From Cololabis saira (Eukaryota; Chordata; Actinopteri; Beloniformes; Belonidae), in assembly GCF_033807715.1 (NCBI RefSeq), contig NC_084599.1, positions 28,308,125 through 28,372,124 of the forward strand: DNA of 64,000 nt. The letters run 5' to 3'. Each line of letters starts with the position of its first letter. The first letter of the stretch is position 1. A program made the translations under genes and the position numbers. This document shows, one piece after another, positions 37,667-48,700 of this stretch. The notes under the pieces are model-generated. The model was given only the letters and a program-made list of their open reading frames with translations, was not told the DNA's origin and did not search any database.

Positions 37667-38545
37667 GGGCCTGATTTACTAAAGGTTTGCATGCGTAAAA
37701 ACGTGTGCAAACTTGACATCACCCGCAAACCAATGTGCAAGCTGATCTACTAACAGCGTGCAAAGAGGACTGCGCCTCTCAAATGAGCAAAATAGCACAC
37801 GCTGTTCATTTAGTACTTTTGCCCTGATGAATAATCAATATGGGGCGTACCCGCCAGAAATCCTAAATACTGGGAGGGGAAAATGCAAATAGCTTAATTT
37901 ACCACACGCAATGAGATTTACCAAGCCTGAAAGTTATTGCGGGGATTGTGATTGCGTCTGTATTTAATACGATTGAAAGGAAGGTGCTAATCTGCCCAGC
38001 ATTACGCACCGAAGGCTGCTGTTATTGTGGCAAGGAGGCGACATCCAAAATCAAAGAATACGCAGAGAGAGAGTCTTTATTCTGCTGCATGCTATTTTAA
38101 AAATGGTTGCACAAGTTTTATTAAAGGACACTTTTTCTTTAGTTCTTCGCCTTATATCTTGCCACCTTCTTTTAACCTCATCTGCCGTTCTTTTTGTCTT
38201 ACCAACTGCATTTATTCTATCGCAGATTTTCTCTCATATCGCGTTTAAATTTCTTTGCTGTAGTTCATGAATGTGTTTATTTGCCTCTTCCACTAATATC
38301 TCTAACTCCAACTCGTCAAATTTAATTTTGCGCTTGCAACTATCCTGCTTTCCATCCAGACTCTCCATGGCGCAAACCGTAAGACACGCAACACCTCATT
38401 TAAATACTGAGGTTTGCACCTGTTATCAATTGCGCAAGCATTCTTAGTTGATCACCCGCAAAACACACAACAACAGCACGTGCAAACTTTTTCAGTGCAC
38501 ACGCAATTTAGTACTCTTTATTTAGGATCTTAGTAAATCAGGCCC
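37667..38545 (-). mobile_element. PIF/Harbinger-like element with TTA duplication
   Basis: TTA flanks the ends (37664-37666 and 38546-38548). The termini are GGGCCTGATTTACTAA and TTAGTAAATCAGGCCC. The interior carries a nearly intact Myb/SANT-like gene on the minus strand but no transposase. Confidence 0.9.
38051..38368 (-). pseudogene. Harbinger Myb/SANT-like DNA-binding protein, one in-frame stop
   Basis: Harbinger elements usually carry a second gene for a Myb/SANT-like protein that helps the transposase reach DNA and the nucleus. The minus-strand frame from ATG 38368 runs 105 codons to TGA 38051. It begins MESLDGKQDSCKRKIKFDEL and includes INAVGKTKRTADEVKRRWQD, then IRRRTKEKV, the conserved end of the Myb-like fold. 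A single TGA interrupts it after LNAI. Apart from this stop the frame is open. Confidence 0.75.
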
Positions 38546-38548
38546 TTA

Positions 38549-40504
38549 GCGTGTTAAAGCATCCGTCTCTGTTTTTCCACACTAACCTGAGGTCATCGAA
38601 TGCAACGACGTGGCTGTTTGGACACAAACAGTGAGGAAATAATATCAGACTTTGTTTGTTTACACTAGCATCTCTCTGCCCAAGCAGCTGACATTCAACA
38701 CTGCCAGTGGGACGAGGTCTCGGCGGATGTTGCAGGGATGAGGCATCTGTGGTCCTGGCGCTGCTAAGCCTTTGATGTCTAGGATGAGTTCATAAAGATG
38801 AGGCACCTCCAATAATTCGGTATTATCCCATTTAAATGAAAGACAGTGCTGACATACTGAGCTTAACTTAGTCATTATGGAAATACTGCCGCAGTGATGT
38901 GATTTACTAGGCAGAAATGTAATAAAAGCTTAAGGCTATAATGGAGTCTGTCATATCAACCAGCTTGTCAACATAATTGCCACTTTCATCTGCAATTAGA
39001 TCCCACTGTATTCAGTGATTTTCCTTCTTTGTGAGCCATTGAGCCGTCTGATTGTCAGCTATTAGGTCTGAGGTTTTAATATCATTCTCAAGGACATTTG
39101 CTCAACACACCTTTGCTGGATGCTATACGCACTTTGAACTTAAAGATAGGTCTGTGAGGAGACCCCAACAACTGTGTGTGTGAGTGTGTGTTTAATCATC
39201 AAAATCATCCTGGCTTAATTGCTCAGAAAAGAGCAAAGTTTCTCACTCCTTTCATCCAACCAGGCTACAGACAGGTCTGCAAAAAGTTTTGTCCTTTAGC
39301 GTCCTTTTCTTGGTGCCTCTCAAGTTTTTATCCCAGCTGGGCTCGGCTGAATAAAGAAATCAAACCCTCGAGTTGTTAAAGTAATTGCCAAGCTGGCACA
39401 TCCCCAGTTCCTCTGCAGAGACACAGGCCCTTCAGAATGCTAATGGCCACTCTGACGCAGCGAGGGCAGCGCGGGCCGGGGAACGTGCAGGTGTGACGCC
39501 GAGGTAACGACCACAGTAATGACTTACACAAGACAAAGATGTATTCAGTCTCTTTAATATATCGATTATAAGTGACCTTCTTTGTCTCCGTGAAGCGCTT
39601 TTGTGCTTCAGGACACGAAGGATGAAATCACTGGTACTGTTTAAAACTACTCGGGATGTGTGGTCATCCTTCTAAAGTGGCTCTTTCATGGTGGGTTTAA
39701 TATTCATACAACCCTATGATGACTTAGTCCAGACAAATCAAAACACCACTTATCGTGAAATTAACCAATTTTCATCAAAATTGCAAATTGGCAGATGCTA
39801 TTTGTAACAGATTCCTCTCGTTTGTCAGGCCGTGATGCCCTCAATGACCCCACAAGCAGCTGACTGGCAGGTAAAACTTAACAACTTAGATGTAATTCTG
39901 ACGTGTTAAAATTTTCTGATGTTTTAGTAAGCTCTCTGTGCAAATGTTCAAAGGTGGTTGCAGGAGTTTCTGAAAGAAGTGTGTAATGAGATCCCCCCCT
40001 CTTTTAATAAGAGCATTATCTGCCCTTTGTCAGCCTCTTTGACGGGAGTGTTCAGGTGAAACGGGTATCATTCTTCACCAGGGATGAGATTAAGGAACAC
40101 CTTGAACGTTTGTTGTTGTTTCGTGACTTGTATTTAGCCATAGTCCTAGCGTACAAAAAGATTGTTTTGCAAAGCTACATTAGGCTATAGCAGACGATAT
40201 AACTCACGATTTTACCGACACGCGTGCCCTAAAGGTGCATATCAAAACAAAGCATCCCTCTCCACGGTCCCTTCGTCCTGCTCATCTGGGAGAATCCCAA
40301 ACTGTTGTCGTGGATGCTGAGATGTTCACTGAACACAAAACTGTCCTGGATTAGAAAACTGCATGGAATCGCTTACCCCATCTTTAAAGTTCTGGCATCA
40401 TGTCAGAGCAAATTCAAGGGCAGCTCCTGTCATTGTAGAGTAATGACGTTTTAAAATCAAATATGAAAATTACAGGACGTCCTGGATAACAAAGCACCGT
40501 GAGA
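38549..40504. other. Unassigned DNA downstream of kdm4b
   Basis: No coding exon of a neighbouring gene could be recognised on either strand. Confidence 0.45.
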
Positions 40505-42318
40505 TTTATTTCTCCATAATAAAAGCTGCATCATTTAGCAAGACCTTAATTAACATTTAACTAAAAACAAGCGTACATGTAGAACGCCCATCCATATTTA
40601 ACGCAATTAATAATAGTCCCTCCGCTGCAAGACCAAGAAAGCAGTTTATGAAGGTTTTAAGTCAGTGAAATCACAACACAGAAGAACTGGCGACGAGCAA
40701 CCCATTTTAATTTCCATGATTTAACATTTTCTGATGGATCTCATTTGGAAACAGGAGCCATTCATTTCAGCTGTGACAGGACAAAAAGAGAGGAAAGGAG
40801 ACCTTTAGTAAATTCATTCACAACACAAGGCCTGTGGTATGTACAAGGAGACAGTGTCGGGAGAAATCAGTCCGTCAGTAGTTTCCGTTCATTCGTAGCA
40901 CCTCGTAGAGAAGGGTTGTATGCAGAGAAAAAAATTAAAATAAACGCTGTTTACACAAACTAATGTTCCTGCAACACCTGCTGAAAAATAAGATATTAAT
41001 ATTTTGAGAGGCCGAGTTTGTGAATTCAGTTCAGAAAGTACAATAATAGAAAAAACAGACATACAACAAATTACAATATAGATTTGTACATACAATTTTA
41101 AATCAATATTAACTCAGTATATCCAGATTTTTGGGTTCCTACATATTTAAATCTTTAAAACGGACATTTTTTCTTTAGCCGGTTCAAGTGCTCGTTTGAG
41201 TTATGAGATGGTAAACGGACGTCGCTCATCATAGTAATTATAGCTCATGACACTTAAATGGATGTGTGAGCCGCGCGAAAAACGAAAGCTCTGGGTCGTC
41301 CCCTCCCGTCCACAAGAAGACTCGGAGGTTACAAAATTTCATTTTTACACATGTAGGAACCCTGAGAATTGTTTGCTTTTTTTTTGGTGAAAAAGGTGGA
41401 GTTGCCAAATGACATGAATATATAAAGGTGTCGTCTGTCACCTACTGTGACACATGTTCACAAAACTTCAATGCATCCTGCAGACAAATCTACTAGTGTT
41501 CGCATTCACCTTGTTTCTTCTATTACAAATATCTTCTTTAAATATTTGACTAAGATATTTAAATACTGAGTTTCCACTACATTTCCTTTTTTTGTTGTTT
41601 TTTTTAAACCCCATTTCCCCTTTAAACCTCTTGCACTGCAAAAAACGGAAAAGACAAAAAAAAAAAACACCTCCTGAAAAGATTTCATAGATGGACAATG
41701 TAACACTGATCCTAAACAGTTTCAAAGCCATCGTTGGTTGGGCTGAAAAATATATAAATCTTGTTGCTGGTTACTTATTTTAAGAAAAGAAAAGTGGAGG
41801 TTTTAGTCTATTATTAAAGACCATCATATATAATAATTAGCTTCCTATGGAAATAAAAGTGAAGTGTGCTATTACTGAATAAATGCAACGAGGTAAGGAG
41901 TTGATGCCACCCAGTCATATTTATATTAAGATGAGGAGGAAAAGCACGACAGCAGACCCAAAACAAAAAGCAATATAGTCTTAAGAAGAAAGGAAAAAAA
42001 GGGGAGGGGTAAACAAGAATAGTAACAATAATAATGTTAAAACTAAAGACAAAAAAAAAAGCCATGAGTTCTTCAGCTGCTGCTTTCTAGCAGACTAAAA
42101 CAACAATGTAAATACATTAACTCAAAAACAAAAAAGTAACATGCATTAAAAGAGTGCTCTTGTGATTCTGTGTCTCTTCCTCCTCCTGCTCAGAGCTCTC
42201 GGAGCTGGTGAAGGAAATATTTGTCCATTTAATAAAGCACTCGGAGTCCACTTCCATTAGCTTACTTCCTGTTGGCTCGGCCATTCTTGGCTAAGTAATA
42301 ACATAGTGGAGTTGGTTT
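40505..42318 (-). other. kdm4b: Probable kdm4b 3' UTR, end not determined
   Basis: Downstream of the stop the minus strand is T/A-rich with many U-tracts, as usual for a vertebrate 3' UTR. An AATAAA lies on the minus strand at 40510-40505. ATTAAA variants occur nearer the stop, around 42226 and 40706. Which one is used cannot be told from sequence. No coding signal was seen in this interval. Confidence 0.35.
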
Positions 42319-42795
42319 CTAATACAGGGAGCTCCGGTTATCGTCCTGAGGAAAATGTGAATGAAGAAGCGTCTCCATGTAAGAGACGTAGCCACTGCTG
42401 GGCGTGTAGCTTTCTGACAGGTGATGCTGCGGCGGCTGAGGGGACGGGGCCGAGAGGAGGGGGTCAGAGTTCAAAGTGGCTTGGAAAGGAGCGGAGTGCG
42501 GAGCCAGCGTGGGATCCGAGGCCAGGAGCGGCTCCGTGAACGCGTCGCTGAGGCTGCCGCTCGTATCCATCGGGGACTCGGCCGGCTGGGACAAAGGTCT
42601 GGACGCCGGCGGAGTACTAATACTGTGATGCTTGAGTGCTGGTGCTGCTAGCGGGGCTGCGGTCTGAGGGAAGGCCGGGTGGGCCGTCTCCATGGGGGTG
42701 TTGGCAGGTAACGCTGAACTGGAGGGCAGACGGGGACGTTTAGCCGCCTTGGCTTCATCCGCTGAGGAAGCATCCTCCTGCGCTGAAGGTATAGC
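42319..42795 (-). CDS. kdm4b: kdm4b last coding exon: Ser/Pro-rich C-terminal tail
   Basis: The acceptor TCTGCTTTCAG opens a 477-bp exon ending in TAG at 42321-42319. The tail contains [20 protein letters not shown] (close to [10 protein letters not shown] in human KDM4B), about 100 residues rich in Pro, Ser and Ala, then a short hydrophobic [13 protein letters not shown] near the end. The last matches FVESLL at the human KDM4B terminus in position and character. At 158 residues this tail is clearly longer than the human one. It is GC-rich relative to the surrounding DNA. Confidence 0.93.
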   Translation of the reverse strand, partial: AIPSAQEDASSADEAKAAKRPRLPSSSALPANTPMETAHPAFPQTAAPLAAPALKHHSISTPPASRPLSQPAESPMDTSGSLSDAFTEPLLASDPTLAPHSAPFQATLNSDPLLSAPSPQPPQHHLSESYTPSSGYVSYMETLLHSHFPQDDNRSSLY

Positions 42796-45700
42796 CTGAA
42801 AGCAGACAGTTACATGAAGGGAGATGGATACAAACGTTATTTCTTTTGTTGGTTTGTTTTTACTAAAGTAAAGCCACTCTCTTATTGGGCCTCCCAAGAC
42901 AACACTTAACATCAAAACATAATAGGAGGCTGTATTGTATTCTTACTTATGCAGCAAGGAAGAATATTTTATTGCAGTGGATCAATGAAAAAGTACCAAC
43001 TGTTAAAGGCTGGAAGAAAGTGGTGTTTGATCTAGTGCCATTACCTTACCTTACATGTGTATTACATTCAAAAACACACCAATTATATAAAGTTTGCCCT
43101 ACTTGAACTATGTAGAGCCTGATGTCTCTAAAATCTTGTTGCAGGGATTTTCTTGACTGATCATACCAAAATGTTTTACTGTAAACCAGGTATTATCTTT
43201 ATGGATCTGAGCTAGTGTTTTGTTTTGTTCTTTTTTGTTCTGTTTGTTTGATCCACAGAAATAACAAGCAAAACAGGCATATTATGTATTCATTGTAAAA
43301 GTGAAAAATAATAAAAAATATTGTTTAAAAAAAAAAAGAAAAGCCACAGAATAGGGTTGTGTGGCTTTACGGCATCTTTAAAGAAACCTTTTTAACAAAA
43401 ATGTCTACCTTGTACTGTTGAGAGAAAAAAAAAAAAGCTTTGTGTTAGGGAGGGTGGGGGGGTCACTGCAGCGCAGCAGGTGAAGTTTCAGCACCAACAG
43501 ACATGACATAAACTCATCCTGTATCGACATAAAGCTAATACTTGTCTGTTGCTGCACTGGGGTTAAATATCAGGCATTAATGCTTTTTTAAATACTTTCT
43601 TCACTTGCTTCATACACGTTTTCTTTGCAGTCTATTAAAAAAAATCTACTTGATTGTAACTCCAGCATTCTTACTTCTATATAAACAGAGGTGGACAGAG
43701 TACTCAACCCCAGTACTTGAGTAAGAGTACAAATACTACTGGTCAAAATTTACTCCGTTACAAGTAAAAGTAGCTCAGTCAAATATTACTCGAGTAAGAC
43801 TAGAAAAGTACTTGCTTTTAAAAGGTACTTAAGTATCCAAAAGTAAATGCTTTTAAATTTACTTTAAGTAAAAGTAAAAGTAAGAGTAAGAGTAAATTTC
43901 TTATTTTCCACATCAGTAAATTACTATATTTTTTCTAAATTAATTTAAGTTGTAAAGTTTAAGTTGTAAATGTCTGTGGTTTGTCTGTGCCCTCGTTTTT
44001 TTACTCGGTCGAACTCAAACATTGAGTTAAGATACGGCCAAGGATTTTGTGAAAGTCCCTGCTCCGAGTCCGGCTCATTATCAGACTCAGACGACTCAGC
44101 GGATTGTTTTTCTTCTCCTGACGCAGGTGTAGCCATTGTTGCAGCTATGTCTTGACTTGTTGACTCTGTCTTGACAAACGCAGGCTACTTTGGCGGTATC
44201 GTTTTGAGGAGGCTTGACGTATTTCCGCTTTACGTACATCCCAGTGGAGAGCACTGTGATAGGTCTCCTCCTTTGACAAAAACAGCTTGTGTCCAATAGG
44301 ATTTTAGGGAAGAAGAAAAAAGAGCAGACCTGAAAGTAACGAGTACTTTTCAGCCTTCCTAGAAATTTACTCGAGTAAAAGTAAAAATATTTGTCTTGGA
44401 AATGTATTCAAGTAAGAGTAATAAGTACCAAAGAAATCTAATACTCAAGTAAAGTACAAATCCTCTGGATATGTACTTAAAGCGACACTACGTAACTTTT
44501 CCACCTTAATATCATATTTCCAGAGTCATTGTGATGATACATCAACATCCAACAGGTTTAATGACACCTCTTTCATGATCTGAGGGAGTCTGTATCGCCT
44601 TCACTGGCACTATGTAACTTTGAGGAGCATGGTAGGAACCCTGCCACACTAAAAAACTACAAATTTTACGACTTTGACTGCTTTACGGCACATACGTCAC
44701 TTCCCCCTCCTTCCCGATTCGCAGTCGAGACGAAAATGGGCGGGGCTTGGAGCGCAGAGCTCCGCAGAAGCTGGTAACCTGTTGCTACAGCAGCAGCAGC
44801 AGCTCCACATATAACAGACCAGGGAAAAGATCCTAATGGTTTAACTTTTCAACGGTTTCCTGCTCGGAGGCAGAACCACGCAGGCCAAGTATCTGATATA
44901 ACGGAGTAAAAGAGTGAAAGAGTCGTCGGCTCGCTTTGGATCGCGGCTGTAACAACCAAACACACAGTAAAGCCTGAATTATGGTCTGCGTTAAATCGAC
45001 GCAGAGCCTACGGCGTAGGGTACGTGGCGACGCGCAACGTACGGTGCGTGTCGCCGCGTACCCTACACCGTAGGCTCTGCGTCGATTTAACGCAGAACCA
45101 TAAACAGCCTTAAACCACAAACACTCACACAGACGGGCGTCGGATCAAAACACGGGTTTTATTCCCCACTTCTCCAGCTAAACGCAGTTGCTGGCCAGCT
45201 CTCTGCGGTGCAATTAACCCCAATCTTCAGATAAAACTAGTTTGTTGAGGAAAAAATATTAACTCTTATTTGTAGCTGCAGAGGAAAAAAATAATCTCAC
45301 GAGGAGCCTCTTCAGCATAATACAGCGGTCAAAAAAAAAAAAAAAAAGAGAGAAGTAAGAGGGATACAAAACATGTACTGTATGTTGTATTATACAAATT
45401 TATTGAAACATATGGCTCTTCAGTAGAGATTTCATATGGATCCAGACCGTTAATAATCATTATTTTCTCCATATACTGCTCCCTGGCTTCCTTGTTTAAG
45501 GTATCCAAGTAAATTCCACTTCCTTTCCAGCAGTTTAACATCTTTTTTTTTGCGTTCCGTCTGTTCACTTGGTGAAACAGAAAAGCATCCCGTCTCCTCT
45601 CATCAAAACAAATGCAGCGACGGGACAGGAGTTTTCCGGCAGTACGCGCTGGTGCTCATGGGAAACGTAGTGTTCTTTCTGGTAAAACACTACCGCTTTT

Positions 45701-48700
45701 GTCCAAAAGATGCCGCCAAACTCAGAAAAGCTGAAAGTTACGTTGTGCTGCTTTAAGTACAGTACTCAAGTAAATTTACTCCGTTACTGTCCACCACTGT
45801 ATATAAATATGTTTATGCCGTTCTTCCACTGCTTTCACGTTTGGTTGTTGTCTTTTTTAAGATTTTTTTGCAGCTTTAGTGGCCTTTATTCAAGGTTTGG
45901 GTAGAGAGAGAGAGTGGGGACGGCATGCGGCAAACGGGACTTGAACCTGCGACCGCTGCAGGAGGACTGTAGCCTCAGCACACGGGCCGCTAACTGAAAC
46001 CACTGTGTCACCCTTGTCTTCTACAAAAATATTCTCCAAAAGGGTCAACGTTTTTTGAAACGAGAGGAAATACCACTCTGGAGTGTAAAATACTCACCAG
46101 TCGAGCTCTGACCCTTTTGGGTAAGTCAGCTTCCAGGCGATAGATGTCTGAATGCTTGAGAATCAGCTGACTTCGGTCCTGAAACTCAACCTAGACAGAA
46201 ATAAAACAACTGATCAACACGTCTGCTGTTGTGAATGCAAAAGACCTTTTGAGCATGCATGAAGAGGCAGGAGAAATAGAAAAGACGACATTGTTGGCAT
46301 AGTAAAAGGAGAAAACATCAGCAAGTGGAGCAGGAAAGAGCACGGAGGCGGCTGAACAAGTGGACATTTAAACTTTTGTTCGGGATGTAACTGATTCACT
46401 AAAGCGAGCGTGCAGCTCGGCCAGCTAGTCCTTGACCACGACACTGAACTCCAAAGAGCCGCTCTATGACTCTGGCAAGAGCCAGCTAAATATAAATACA
46501 GGTTTTTAGAAAACACACAGCAAAATAGGGGACACGGCCAAGGCCGTGGCTGCGGCTGCGTGAGCAGCTGGAGGCTTGTTCTTAGGTCAGCACTTTAACA
46601 AGAGATGGAGAGGGAAGGTGGAGAAAAAAGAAAAGATAACTGTCGAGGAAATTGTTGGGAGAAAATACTTCACACATATTATAATATGCATTATACTTCA
46701 GGTGCTCGGAGCTCTGTTTATTTGATCTTTTTTACATAGCTGGGCTACGATCCGGCATTTTTTAGCAGTGATTTCCACGTGTATGTGCACGTGACGGTTA
46801 AAGGAAGTGTAATCTTGTTGAAACCGGCCCCTCACCTGGTAGAGCTTGTGGGTGTGGGGTTTGACAAAAGCAGCATTGAGGATCAGACCCTCAGGTGTGC
46901 CGACCACGATCATCTCCCCGTCGTCCGGAGGACCGTTGCGCAGGCAGTCGTGACTCTGGAGGGGGGAGGAAGGGAAAGGGGAACAGTGTGGAGAAAAAGA
47001 AACTGAGATCTGCAAGTATCTTTATCTTTTAATCTTCTTTAGTTGGAATTTGTGAGGAAGATTTTTATAAGTTCACCTTATTAAATGACTCATGAGTTTT
47101 AACTCCTCTGTGGTCAGAAGCATAAATGTTTCATATTTTACAAAATTATTGGTTCATCCTTCTCACAAGTTTATTTTAATATGGTTTTTAGAATTATTAT
47201 TATTGGGTTTTTATAACTTCGAGCAGGAATTTTTTTTTTGAAAGTTCAAAGAAAAAACAAAACACCTTTTCATTCATTTGAATGGGAAAGTGTGTCCAAA
47301 CGTTTGAATGGTAAAATAGTAAAAATTGCTCATCAACTGAGTTTCATGCGAGCAGAGTCCAGTCTCAACTGGAGAAAACACTTACAAGTACGTTTTCTGG
47401 GTGGACGTTGTCACAGTAGGAGCCATCATCAAAGTTGACCTCGTAGAAAGTCTGTGTTGCCATGCCGATGGTGGTGCAGTGGTAGTACCAGCCGTCGCTG
47501 TTGCGGCCAATCACCCTGTGGCCCAGATCCAGGCCCTGAGGAGTTTTGGGTACTGTCCGGGGCTTCGGTGAGGGCTTCGGTGAGGGCTTCGGGGGCTTTG
47601 AGGGCTTTGAGTTTGAGTTTGAGTTTGAGGGCTTTGAAAAAATAAACAAATAAAAAGGAGGAAGGGAGAAAAAATAAAAACACATTATTTAGGATTAGTT
47701 AGGTTAGGATTAACATTTTATCAGAGATGCATTGTTATTCTGTAGTAAAAAAAATTGTGAGAAAAAAGATGTTAAGCAGAACTCCTGAAACCCGAGCAAA
47801 TGTGGGGGGTATTAAAATGTTTTTTCAAATCCACTGTGGAAGATATTTGTTAGAATTACAGAAACGAAAGAAAATAAATAAAAATTAAAGCGAGGAACGG
47901 GCCCTCATGCGTGCAATTTTCACCAATAAAGGTCAAGGACTCAAAACTAAGTCCGATGACACCACCCACGACTCTCTGTGTCAAACCATTCAAAAGTTAT
48001 GGCAGAAAATAGGATCTCTCAAATATCGACCAATCAGCTACTAGTATCACTTCCTGTTTGGCCACGGCCTCGCCATTTCACGGAAACTCACGATTGTGGT
48101 AACTTTTCATGGTTAACGTCTTTTGTGTCTCCTGAGCGAGTTTTATGTCGAACGGACGATCCTGCTAGGAGGAGTTCGTTAAAGTACGACACATGAAAAT
48201 GGCATAAATTGCGCCAAAATTACACGATTAATTCAAAATGGCCGACTTCCTGTTCAGTTTCGGCCATGGCGCCAAGATACTTTTCTTTAAGTTGCGACAT
48301 GATACAGGTGTGTACCGATTTTCGTGCATGTACGTCAAACCGTATTGTGGGGCTTGAGGCACTAATTTTTCTAGGGGGCGCTGTTGAGCCATTAGGCCAC
48401 GCCCATTAATGCAAACCATTAAATATTACATTTTTCGCCAGGCCTGGCTTGCGTGCAAAATTTGGTGACTTTTGGGGCACGTTTAGGGGGGCAAAAAGGC
48501 CCTCCTTTCGTCAGAAGAAAAAAAATTCCTACAGATAGAATAGGGCCTTCGCACCGTCACTGCTCGGGCCCTAAAAAAAGAATTACAGAAATGGATGCCT
48601 ATTTCTTATCCCATGAAGAACAGCTTCAAAGAAACATTCAATAATATACACTACATCACGTTTTCAAAGCAGAAGCAGAAAAATGTCAGCCTTTATCCAC

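Larger units (their letters stand above)
43686..45799. mobile_element. hAT-like element with perfect 8-bp duplication TATATAAA, in kdm4b intron
   Basis: TATATAAA lies at 43678-43685 and 45800-45807. The termini are CAGAGGTGGACAG and CTGTCCACCACTG. Arms are rich in AGTAAAAGTA-type words, like the elements at 27731 and 35483. The TTAA element 44481-45752 is inserted inside. It sits in the intron before the last coding exon. Confidence 0.92.

Noticed and set aside
1..40000. Expected neighbour such as ptprs (adjacent to KDM4B in human)
   Set aside because: No tyrosine phosphatase, fibronectin or immunoglobulin exon could be recognised on either strand.
42306..42651. Plus-strand Gly/Arg-rich frames
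   Set aside because: They are antisense to the GC-rich last coding exon of kdm4b.
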